Of a stretch of 6,946 bases of DNA, positions 1 through 5,163 are shown piece after piece. The DNA lies in the NCBI GenBank assembly GCA_003485765.1, contig DNHS01000020.1, positions 1 through 6,946 of the forward strand. Reading direction: 5' to 3'. The stretch is from Candidatus Omnitrophota bacterium. GTDB taxonomy: Bacteria > Omnitrophota > Gorgyraeia > Gorgyraeales > Gorgyraeaceae. Below the pieces are notes generated by a model. That model ran no database searches. It was not told where the DNA came from and saw only the letters and a program-made list of their open reading frames with translations. A program made the position numbers and the translations under genes. Within the stretch, counting starts at the first letter, position 1. The number at the start of each line of letters is the position of its first letter.

Positions 1-39
1 GCGTACAATTATCTTGACACTACTGTTGTTTGGCGTTTC

Positions 40-68
40 TTGACAAAATAGCGTATATATGCTATACT
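40..68 (+). promoter_or_regulatory. Sigma70-type promoter of pilin 1
   Basis: A perfect -35 box TTGACA (40-45) is followed after a 17-bp spacer by TATACT (63-68), five of six matches to the -10 consensus. Transcription should start near 75, giving a leader of about 50 nt before the ATG at 127. This is the strongest promoter visible in the window, which fits a highly expressed major pilin. A second TTGACA (14-19) has no -10 box at a suitable distance. Confidence 0.85.
48..65. promoter_or_regulatory. Imperfect dyad in the promoter spacer (possible operator)
   Basis: ATAGC (48-52) and GCTAT (61-65) are inverted repeats around an AT-alternating core. They fill most of the spacer and enter the -10 box, so a protein bound here would block RNA polymerase. 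The arms are only 5 bp and part of the symmetry comes from TATATA, so a chance origin is possible. No regulator gene lies nearby to pair with it. Confidence 0.3.
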
Positions 69-93
69 TTTTTTAGTTATTATTATAATTTTA

Positions 94-107
94 AGCCATT
101 AAAGGCT
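94..107 (+). other. Small leader hairpin upstream of pilin 1 RBS
   Basis: AGCC (94-97) can pair with GGCT (104-107) around a 6-nt loop in the 5' leader. It ends a few bases before the Shine-Dalgarno site (AAAGGAGG, 112-119). It may keep the ribosome site accessible or stabilise the transcript. The stem is only 4 bp, so this is weak evidence of function. Confidence 0.25.
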
Positions 108-111
108 AAAG

Positions 112-119
112 AAAGGAGG
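112..119 (+). promoter_or_regulatory. Strong ribosome binding site of pilin 1
   Basis: AAAGGAGG lies 7 nt before the ATG at 127, an extended match to the anti-Shine-Dalgarno sequence. It fixes the start of pilin 1 and contrasts sharply with pilin 2, which has no such site. Confidence 0.85.
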
Positions 120-126
120 AAGTGAC

Positions 127-573
127 ATGCTTAAATTAAGAAACAGGCATGGTTTTACGCTCGTAGAAATAATGATAGTTGTTGCAATCATAGCTCTATT
201 AGCCGCAATAGCAATCCCGAACTTACTACGCGCAAGGCATAACGCAAACGAAGCAGCATCAATAGCAGCCGTAAGGACAATCAGCACGGCGTGCGAAAGT
301 TTCCGCGCAGCTCAGACACCTACGTCTTATCCTGCGAACCTCGCAGCGCTAAGCGCAGCAACACCGGCTTATATCGATGCTGGGTTGGCAGGCGCTACAG
401 CAGCAGGGACTGCAAGACAGGGTTATTTTTATACCTATGCCCTGGTAAATGCTAATCAGTTTACTTGCACGGCAAGCCCTGCAGTAAGCGGCACAACAGG
501 TACTCGTATTTTTTTCGTGGATGAAAGCGGCGTAATAAGGCTTAATAACGTATCAGGCCTGCCTATAGAATAA
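127..573 (+). CDS. Type IV pilin, probable major subunit (pilin 1)
   Basis: A prepilin of 148 residues. The short leader MLKLRNRHG is followed by FTLVE, so prepilin peptidase should cut at G9/F10 and N-methylate F10, leaving a mature subunit of 139 residues. Glu5 of the mature protein (E14), the hydrophobic helix to about residue 33 and Pro22 (in AIPNLL) are all present, as in true type IV pilins. The globular part has the GYFYTY and GTRIFFVDESGVIR segments typical of short bacterial pilins and pseudopilins. C56 and C114 could form a disulfide, which would be the usual C-terminal loop staple; this is inferred. Its own strong promoter, strong RBS and terminator point to high, separate expression, as expected for the fibre subunit. 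A major pseudopilin is the alternative, but the downstream pilMNOPQ genes favour a type IV pilus. The symbol pilA is not assigned because family membership alone does not prove it is the major subunit. Confidence 0.9.
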   Translation: MLKLRNRHGFTLVEIMIVVAIIALLAAIAIPNLLRARHNANEAASIAAVRTISTACESFRAAQTPTSYPANLAALSAATPAYIDAGLAGATAAGTARQGYFYTYALVNANQFTCTASPAVSGTTGTRIFFVDESGVIRLNNVSGLPIE

Positions 574-595
574 AAGAATCATCGATGTTATTTAG

Positions 596-629
596 AAAAA
601 GTGCCACGCATATGCGTGGCACTTTTTTT
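596..629 (+). terminator. Intrinsic terminator after pilin 1
   Basis: A perfect palindrome (601-622; arms GTGCCACGCA and TGCGTGGCAC around TA) is flanked by five A and followed by seven T (623-629). It starts 22 nt after the pilin 1 stop codon. It should end the pilin 1 transcript efficiently and stabilise its 3' end, isolating it from pilin 2. Because of the A-tract it could also act on the minus strand, but no gene there needs it. Confidence 0.95.
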
Positions 630-633
630 GTCA

Positions 634-662
634 TTGACTTTTGAGCCATAATAATATATATT
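634..662 (+). promoter_or_regulatory. Promoter of pilin 2, and possibly of the whole pil operon
   Basis: TTGACT (634-639), a 17-bp spacer and TATATT (657-662) each match the sigma70 consensus at five of six positions. The predicted transcription start is about 669, only one or two bases before the ATG at 671. It sits directly behind the pilin 1 terminator. Since no terminator follows pilin 2, it may also drive pilM to rng. Confidence 0.7.
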
Positions 663-670
663 TATTGTAA

Positions 671-1114
671 ATGAAATCAAAGAGAGGATTTACATTAGTT
701 GAGATAATGATAGTAGTTGCAATAGTTATGACTCTTGCGACACTTGTTGTTTCGAGCGTATTACGCGCCAGGCATAATGCGAATGAGATGGCTGCTGTAG
801 CCGCATGCAAGACTGTTGTTACAGCTTGCCAGACTTTTTACGCAAATACTCTTCCGCATACCTATCCTCTGGACCTGTCAAATCTTATAGCGCCTGTATC
901 AAATCCTCCGTATATTGACAGTGTGCTGGCAAATGGAACAAAACAGGGATATAGCTTTACATATACGTTTATAGATGCCGAAAACTTTACATTGAATTCT
1001 GATCCTAGCGTTCCAGGCAAAACCGGGACAAGGCATTTTTTTGTAAATGAATCAGGGATCATAAAAGCGAATCGCGATGGACAAGCAAGTTCGGCTGACC
1101 CTGCAGTAGAATAA
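671..1114 (+). CDS. Type IV pilin-like protein, paralogue of pilin 1 (pilin 2)
   Basis: A prepilin of 147 residues with leader MKSKRG and cleavage before FTLVE, giving a mature protein of 141 residues with Glu5 (E11). It matches pilin 1 along its length (FTLVEIMIVVAI, LRARHNANE, PPYID, QGY-FTYT, TGTR-FFV-ESG-I), so the two are paralogues, probably from tandem duplication. It differs in ways that matter: mature position 22 is Ser instead of Pro, the partner of the conserved C53 is Leu (L108) instead of Cys, an extra C46 appears, and there is a longer polar tail (RDGQASSADPAVE). The start is certain, because TAA (668-670) lies in frame directly before the ATG and the leader is canonical. No Shine-Dalgarno sequence precedes it. 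A minor pilin or initiator/pseudopilin role is inferred from these losses and from its place next to the assembly genes. Confidence 0.88.
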   Translation: MKSKRGFTLVEIMIVVAIVMTLATLVVSSVLRARHNANEMAAVAACKTVVTACQTFYANTLPHTYPLDLSNLIAPVSNPPYIDSVLANGTKQGYSFTYTFIDAENFTLNSDPSVPGKTGTRHFFVNESGIIKANRDGQASSADPAVE

Positions 1115-1116
1115 AA

Positions 1117-1156
1117 ATTATATATTTATATAATATAGCCTATATAAATGTATAAT
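1117..1156 (+). repeat. AU-only inverted repeat between pilin 2 and pilM
   Basis: Two 16-nt arms (1117-1132 and 1141-1156) are complementary at 15 positions, the odd one being a G-U wobble in RNA, around the loop ATATAGCC. It starts 3 nt after the pilin 2 stop and ends directly before the pilM Shine-Dalgarno site. No U-run follows, so it is not a normal terminator. It might protect or process the mRNA between pilin and assembly genes, or melt with temperature. Base composition makes AT palindromes easier to get by chance. Confidence 0.55.
1129..1134 (+). promoter_or_regulatory. Weak candidate -10 box upstream of pilM
   Basis: TATAAT (1129-1134) would place a start near 1141, before the pilM RBS. 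No -35 match exists 16-18 bp upstream. A second TATAAT (1151-1156) is too close, since it would remove the RBS from the transcript. Such boxes are expected by chance in this AT-only stretch. Confidence 0.2.
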
Positions 1157-1157
1157 A

Positions 1158-1163
1158 TAGGAG
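1158..1163 (+). promoter_or_regulatory. Ribosome binding site of pilM
   Basis: TAGGAG lies 10 nt before the ATG at 1174 and directly abuts the 3' arm of the AU hairpin. Folding of that hairpin would therefore affect access to this site. Confidence 0.6.
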
Positions 1164-1173
1164 CTAAATAATA

Positions 1174-2157
1174 ATGATAAGGCCTGCTGGAATTGACATA
1201 GGCAGTAGCAGCATAAAACTAATAGAGCTTCAGCAGAAAAAAGGCAAGCTTGAACTTTTAAAATGCGCTGTGAATACTATCTCAGGCGAAGACGTGAAGA
1301 CAAGCCTGAAAGACTTGCTGGCCATTTCAAAGCTATCTTCAAAGCGGGTGAATGTATCTTTATCAGGGCCATCTGTTATTGTGAGGTATATTGAGATGCC
1401 TCCAATGAAAAAGGAAGAGCTCAGAAGCGCTATAAAATTTGAAGGCGGGAAATATATACCGTTTGGCATAAATGAGGCAATATTAGATTGCGCTATACTG
1501 GACAAAAGCCATTCAGGCAATGCGAACAGGGTGCTTCTCGTAGCTGCTAAAAAGGACAGGGTTAATAACTATATGGAGATTTTAAAAGAGATGGGCCTGG
1601 ATATAGCTTCTATAGATGTGGATACCGTGGCAATATTAAATGCGTTTCAGAGATTAGGCCTGGAAACCAAGCAAGAAAGCGTTTATGCAATGATAAATAT
1701 CGGAGCCAGGTTCTCAAATATGAATATAGCTACAGGAGGATATCCTTATTTCACAAGGGATATATTATGGGGAGGAATAGATGTTACTAACAGAATTAAA
1801 GAACTGTTAGGGTTAAATCCAGATGAGGCTGAAATGTTAAAGCGTAATCCAGGCGAAAGAAAATTAGAGATCAGCGGAATAATAACGCCTGCTCTTGAAA
1901 AATTTACATCAGAAATCCGGATGTCCTTTGATTATTTCGAATCGCAGTTTGGCAAAAATGTAGATAAGCTTTATATAAGCGGAGGAACTGCGTATCTTTT
2001 TAATATGCTGGATTTTTTAAAAGAGAGTCTGGAGGTAGAGGTTATTTTATGGAATCCCTTTGAAGGCATTAAGATTTTAGATGAGCCGGTAGATAAAGAG
2101 CTCATAAATTCTCCTGGCAAATTTGCAGCGGCAATGGGGTTAGCGCTGAGAAAATGA
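1174..2157 (+). CDS. pilM: Type IV pilus inner-membrane platform protein PilM (actin-like)
   Basis: A protein of 327 residues of the FtsA/PilM actin-like family, cytoplasmic, which binds ATP and docks on the N-terminal INLLP peptide of PilN. The first phosphate-binding motif is GIDIGSSSIK (6-15). The PilM-specific segment SLSGPSVIVRYIEMPPM (62-78), then EELRSAIKFE and YIPF (81-97), is clear. Further on come a DVDTVAILNAF strand-helix (148-158), the second phosphate/adenosine region INIGARFSNMNI (174-185), FTRDILWGG (193-201) and the C-terminal LYISGGTAYLFNMLDFL (267-282) with NPF (294-296). The length is near the usual 340-360 residues and no key motif is missing. It leads a tight gene string with pilN 12 nt downstream. 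FtsA is excluded by the neighbours and by the lack of its 1C-type sequence. Confidence 0.96.
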   Translation: MIRPAGIDIGSSSIKLIELQQKKGKLELLKCAVNTISGEDVKTSLKDLLAISKLSSKRVNVSLSGPSVIVRYIEMPPMKKEELRSAIKFEGGKYIPFGINEAILDCAILDKSHSGNANRVLLVAAKKDRVNNYMEILKEMGLDIASIDVDTVAILNAFQRLGLETKQESVYAMINIGARFSNMNIATGGYPYFTRDILWGGIDVTNRIKELLGLNPDEAEMLKRNPGERKLEISGIITPALEKFTSEIRMSFDYFESQFGKNVDKLYISGGTAYLFNMLDFLKESLEVEVILWNPFEGIKILDEPVDKELINSPGKFAAAMGLALRK

Positions 2158-2169
2158 CAAGAAAGAGAT

Positions 2170-2757
2170 ATGATTGAAATAAATTTATTACCTGAAGAAT
2201 TGCGGAAGAAAAAATCAGAGCCTTGTTTTTGTTTCAATCCGAACGTGGAGGCGGAAAAACTTAAGTTCTGGATAGGAGGAGGCGCTGTTGGAATTTTAAT
2301 ATTAATTGTTATGATACTGTTTCTAGGCTCTTTTATCAGAAAGGCCCAGATAAATGGCTTACTTGCCAGGGAAAAGAATTTTTCTGGCAGGCTTTCCCAG
2401 ATAGATTCTGTGAATAAGGAGATAGCTGTTCTGAAAGCCAAAATGAGTATATTGGACCAGCTGACAAAGAGAAAATTTTTATGGACTGAAAAGCTAAACC
2501 AGCTTTCAGACCTGGTCCTGCCTGGCATATGGTTTACCCATGTTTATACAGATTCCGAAAATAGGCTGATCATAGAAGGCAGCGTGTTTTCAAAGAGCGA
2601 AGAGGCAATGGCTTCTGTTGGAAAGTTTATGAAAAATGTAAAAGATGACCAGCAATTTTTCAAGGATTTTAAGAATATAAAACTTGAATCTGTGCAGAGA
2701 AAAAATAAAGAAGAAAGGGATATGGTGGATTTTAAAATAGCCCTTTATTTCCAGTAA
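2170..2757 (+). CDS. pilN: Type IV pilus inner-membrane protein PilN
   Basis: A bitopic protein of 195 residues. It opens with MIEINLLPEELRKKK, the conserved peptide that sits in a groove of PilM. A transmembrane helix covers about residues 34-54 (FWIGGGAVGILILIVMILFLG). A short coiled-coil stretch follows (about 56-95), then a periplasmic ferredoxin-like domain (about 100-195) that pairs with PilO. The linker between the INLLP peptide and the membrane is longer than usual and contains C19 and C21 (EPCFCFNP). Only a weak purine-rich site (AAGAAAGAGA) precedes the start, so translation probably relies partly on coupling with pilM. The INLLP motif, the topology and the position between pilM and pilO make the call secure, although the periplasmic part is poorly conserved in this family. 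Confidence 0.93.
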   Translation: MIEINLLPEELRKKKSEPCFCFNPNVEAEKLKFWIGGGAVGILILIVMILFLGSFIRKAQINGLLAREKNFSGRLSQIDSVNKEIAVLKAKMSILDQLTKRKFLWTEKLNQLSDLVLPGIWFTHVYTDSENRLIIEGSVFSKSEEAMASVGKFMKNVKDDQQFFKDFKNIKLESVQRKNKEERDMVDFKIALYFQ

Positions 2758-2758
2758 A

Positions 2759-3322
2759 ATGCCAGACCTAAAAGAAAAACAAAAAATATATATCCTGGCT
2801 GCTATATTCGGCATTGTAGGAGTCATTCTTTATTACAATCTCCTTTTAAAACCACAATTTTCAAGTTTTATTGCGAGGAACAAAGAGTTTCGCATAGTTA
2901 AGGAAAGGGTAAAAAATGGAGAGGCATTGGTTGCTGATGAAGCAGGAATAAGGAAGCAGCACGACAATTTTAAAAAGCAGGCAAGCTATCTTGAAAAAAG
3001 ATTGCCAGGGCAAGACCAGATTTCAAGCCTTCTTGAAGATTTTTCAAATGTCGCAGAATCTTCAGGTGTAAAGATACTCAGGATAAAACCGCTGGAAGAA
3101 CCGGCCCCTCTTTCTAAGCAGAAGAGCGTTAATAATTCTTATACTGAATTTCCGATTTTAATAGAGGCCAGGGCAGGTTATCACCAGTTCGGGGCCTTTG
3201 TAAATAACTTAGAGACTACGGACAGGTTTATAAAAATTACAGATATAGATATGGCAGGAACTGATAAAGATCCGCGCCATCAAGATATAAAAATAAGGAT
3301 AATCACCTATGTCCTTCAATAA
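2759..3322 (+). CDS. pilO: Type IV pilus inner-membrane protein PilO
   Basis: A bitopic protein of 187 residues. A short basic cytoplasmic N-terminus (MPDLKEKQK) precedes a transmembrane helix at about 10-29. A charged coiled coil follows to about residue 82, ending in KRLPGQDQISSLLEDFSNVAESSGVKI (80-106). That last segment is the hallmark of PilO, whose C-terminal ferredoxin-like domain (about 85-187) heterodimerises with PilN and contacts PilP. Later segments FPILIEARAGYHQFGAFVNNLE (131-151) and RFIKITDIDM (156-165) fit the family. The ATG lies one base after the pilN stop, without its own Shine-Dalgarno site, so translation should be coupled and yield PilN and PilO in similar amounts. It overlaps the next gene by 14 nt. 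Confidence 0.94.
   Translation: MPDLKEKQKIYILAAIFGIVGVILYYNLLLKPQFSSFIARNKEFRIVKERVKNGEALVADEAGIRKQHDNFKKQASYLEKRLPGQDQISSLLEDFSNVAESSGVKILRIKPLEEPAPLSKQKSVNNSYTEFPILIEARAGYHQFGAFVNNLETTDRFIKITDIDMAGTDKDPRHQDIKIRIITYVLQ
3295..3299 (+). promoter_or_regulatory. Ribosome binding site that favours the upstream pilP start
   Basis: AAGGA lies 9 nt before the ATG at 3309, inside the end of pilO. The two later in-frame ATGs (3351, 3372) lack any similar site, so it supports initiation at 3309. Confidence 0.5.
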
Positions 3323-3707
3323 TAAACCCAAACAACTTTACATTTTAACAATGTTAAAATGTAAAGTTGTTATGGCAGTGTTGATTATATGTGTAATAGT
3401 TGGCAGTGAGGTTTTTGCGGAAGAGATGTTTACTTATAACGCAAAGGGCAAGCGGGACCCGTTTATACCGCTTATTTCAGAATCAGGCGGGTATGCATCT
3501 GACGCTTATGAGGCAAGCGCAGCAGAGGATATAAGGCTGGAAGGTATTGTGTGGGATGAAGTGAAGGGGTCCATAGCAATCATAAACGGCGAAATAGTAA
3601 AAGAAGGGGATGTTATGGGCTCTATAAAGATTCTGAAGATAAATAAGGACAGTGTTATCTTTGACGTGGGCGGAGAAAACGTAAAAATAGACCTTAATAA
3701 AGAATAA
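3309..3707 (+). CDS. pilP: Type IV pilus assembly protein PilP-like
   Basis: A periplasmic protein of 132 residues that should link PilNO to the secretin. The motif FTYNAKGKRDPFIPLIS (41-57) is the PilP signature, and the region LEGIVWDEVKGSIAIINGEIVKEGDVMGSIKI (77-108) is the small beta domain shared with GspC-type proteins. A signal peptide with hydrophobic core MAVLIICVIVG and probable signal peptidase I cleavage after VFA (37) precedes the mature protein. No lipobox is visible, whereas PilP of Pseudomonas and Neisseria is a lipoprotein. The start is uncertain. ATG 3309 has an RBS and gives a long n-region; ATG 3351 gives a compact signal peptide but lies at the apex of a perfect inverted repeat; ATG 3372 follows the repeat. 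The repeat codes for residues 8-21 if 3309 is used. It overlaps pilO by 14 nt and is followed after 13 nt by pilQ. Confidence 0.85.
   Translation: MSFNNKPKQLYILTMLKCKVVMAVLIICVIVGSEVFAEEMFTYNAKGKRDPFIPLISESGGYASDAYEASAAEDIRLEGIVWDEVKGSIAIINGEIVKEGDVMGSIKILKINKDSVIFDVGGENVKIDLNKE
3331..3371. repeat. Perfect 20-bp inverted repeat with 1-nt centre at the pilP start
   Basis: Arms 3331-3350 and 3352-3371 are fully complementary around a single A at 3351. Each arm has only four G/C bases. In RNA this forms a long hairpin whose apex holds the in-frame AUG 3351-3353. No T-run lies on either side, so it is not an intrinsic terminator. It begins 9 nt after the pilO stop. It could be an mRNA-stability or translation-control element, or a protein-binding DNA palindrome. 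Confidence 0.9.
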
Positions 3708-3709
3708 AC

Positions 3710-3714
3710 GGAGG
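3710..3714 (+). promoter_or_regulatory. Ribosome binding site of pilQ
   Basis: GGAGG lies 6 nt before the ATG at 3721. This is the strongest RBS within the operon, so the secretin can be translated independently of pilP. Confidence 0.75.
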
Positions 3715-3720
3715 ATTGAT

Positions 3721-5163
3721 ATGAAAATATGGACAGCTTTTATTATTTTATCATTTGTTTTTACATGCGCTTCTTTTGGCCAGGATGAGGTAGCGGATAA
3801 TAAGGCTGATGAGACTGGCAAAGCCGAAGTTAGTCAGGTTGCTGCGGAGACAACTCCTGGCAATGTAACAATGGATTTTAAAGACGCAGATATAAGTAAT
3901 GTCCTCAGAATACTTTCTTACAAAAGCGGCATGAATATTGTCGCTGGGAAGGATGTTACAGGGCTTATTACTATAAGGCTTACTGACGTGCCGTGGGAAA
4001 AGGCGCTGGATATTATATTGAGAACATATGGCTATGTATACGAGAGAGAAGGAAATATCATACGCGTGGCTACTACAGCTAACCTGGAAAACGAAGAACT
4101 TGTCACAGAGGTCTTTTCGCTCAATTATGCAAATGCGAAAAATGTGCCTCAGGCAATAGGAGAGATGCTCTCCAGCCGCGGTAAAGTAAAGTTTGACGAA
4201 AGGACAAATCTGTTGATAGTGACGGATATAGCTACTAATATTTACAAAATAAGAGAAGTGGTGCTAAAGCTTGACGCGCAGACAAAGCAGGTTATGATAG
4301 AAGCAAAGATAATAGAGACTACGCTTGGTAATAGCGATAAACTTGGCATTGAGTGGCAGACAAAGATTGTTGCGTCCGGCGCAAAGATTCCCACGACATT
4401 GCCGTTTAAAAGCAATCTTACTGCGAGCACAGGATATAAGTATATACCTATACCAAAACCGCCGCAAGATACGATTAACTATGATTCTCAGGGTAATGCA
4501 ATTGTAACTCAATCAATAGCGGATTTTCCTACAGCTTCTATCGGCACGCCGAGTTTTCCATACGCAGCTGTTTCTAATTTTACATTCGGGACATTGGATT
4601 TCTCGCAATTTCAGGCAGTGCTGGAAGTTCTTTCTTCCAGGGGGAATACTAAAATAATTTCAAATCCAAAGATCGTAGTTTTAAATAATCAAGAGGCGCT
4701 TATTACAGTAGGCCAGACTTTAAATATACCAAAATACGAAAGAAATTCGTCTACAGGGACTATGGAGATTACGGGTTATACGGAAAAGGAGTTAGGTATT
4801 TTACTGAGAGTCACTCCGCAGATAAATTCGGAAGGGACTATAACGCTTTCTTTAAAACCTGAGCTGAGCTCACTGCTTCGATATGACCAGCTTACAGCGC
4901 AGGTCCAGGTGCCTGTTTATTCTGTCAGGAAAGCAGAAACTAAATTAATGCTAAGAGATGGCCAGACCATAGTAATAGGAGGCCTTATCAGCGAAAAAGA
5001 AGTAGATAAAGTTACTAAAGTTCCGCTATTAGGGGATATACCTTTATTGGGCATACCTTTTAGGAAAACTGAGAAGACAAAAGAAAAAACAGATCTTTTA
5101 TTTTTTGTAACAGTTAATCTGATCAAGCCGGAATTAGGTTCTTCTGTCAAAGCCAGCAAATGA
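3721..5163 (+). CDS. pilQ: Type IV pilus secretin PilQ (short form)
   Basis: An outer-membrane secretin of 480 residues that forms the multimeric pore for the pilus. A signal peptide covers about residues 1-20 (core AFIILSFVFT), followed by an acidic low-complexity linker (21-45). The N0/STN domain spans about 48-118 (VTMDFKDADISNVLRILS to IIRVA). One N1 (secretin short) domain spans about 128-188 (VFSLNYANAKNV to LLIVTDI). The secretin core runs from about 190 to 470, with the signature VPLLGDIPLLGIPF at 434-447 preceded by GQTIVIGGLI (414-423). Proteobacterial PilQ is usually well over 600 residues with N-terminal AMIN domains; none is present here. The N-terminal Cys16 (FVFTC) is not in a convincing lipobox. 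Residues about 213-285, rich in Pro, Thr and Ser, form a variable stretch inside the pore domain. GspD is a less likely alternative, because pilMNOP lie directly upstream and there is only one N1 repeat. Confidence 0.95.
   Translation: MKIWTAFIILSFVFTCASFGQDEVADNKADETGKAEVSQVAAETTPGNVTMDFKDADISNVLRILSYKSGMNIVAGKDVTGLITIRLTDVPWEKALDIILRTYGYVYEREGNIIRVATTANLENEELVTEVFSLNYANAKNVPQAIGEMLSSRGKVKFDERTNLLIVTDIATNIYKIREVVLKLDAQTKQVMIEAKIIETTLGNSDKLGIEWQTKIVASGAKIPTTLPFKSNLTASTGYKYIPIPKPPQDTINYDSQGNAIVTQSIADFPTASIGTPSFPYAAVSNFTFGTLDFSQFQAVLEVLSSRGNTKIISNPKIVVLNNQEALITVGQTLNIPKYERNSSTGTMEITGYTEKELGILLRVTPQINSEGTITLSLKPELSSLLRYDQLTAQVQVPVYSVRKAETKLMLRDGQTIVIGGLISEKEVDKVTKVPLLGDIPLLGIPFRKTEKTKEKTDLLFFVTVNLIKPELGSSVKASK

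Noticed and set aside
69..126. Possible riboswitch (such as c-di-GMP type, sometimes upstream of pilin genes) in the pilin 1 leader
   Set aside because: The leader after the predicted start is about 50 nt and shows only a 4-bp hairpin; the conserved GEMM core is absent.
1117..1163. Intrinsic terminator between pilin 2 and pilM
   Set aside because: The stem is AU-only and is followed by AGGAGC instead of a T-run.
1971..2528. Open frame of 185 residues on the minus strand
   Set aside because: It is antisense to the pilM end and pilN start, which match known families. Its sequence is Ser/Phe-rich without a recognised motif.
3331..3371. Intrinsic terminator at the palindrome
   Set aside because: No T-run on either strand, low GC content of the stem, and it lies in the coding region of pilP, which the following genes depend on.
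3372..3428. Lipobox making PilP a lipoprotein
   Set aside because: The only candidate, LIIC, has Ile at -1 where Gly, Ala or Ser is needed, and it lies in the middle of the hydrophobic core. A VFA signal peptidase I site fits better.
671..5163. Type II secretion system instead of a type IV pilus
   Set aside because: PilM with the INLLP peptide of PilN, the PilO and PilP motifs and their gene order are specific to type IVa pili; no GspC, GspL or GspM features are seen.
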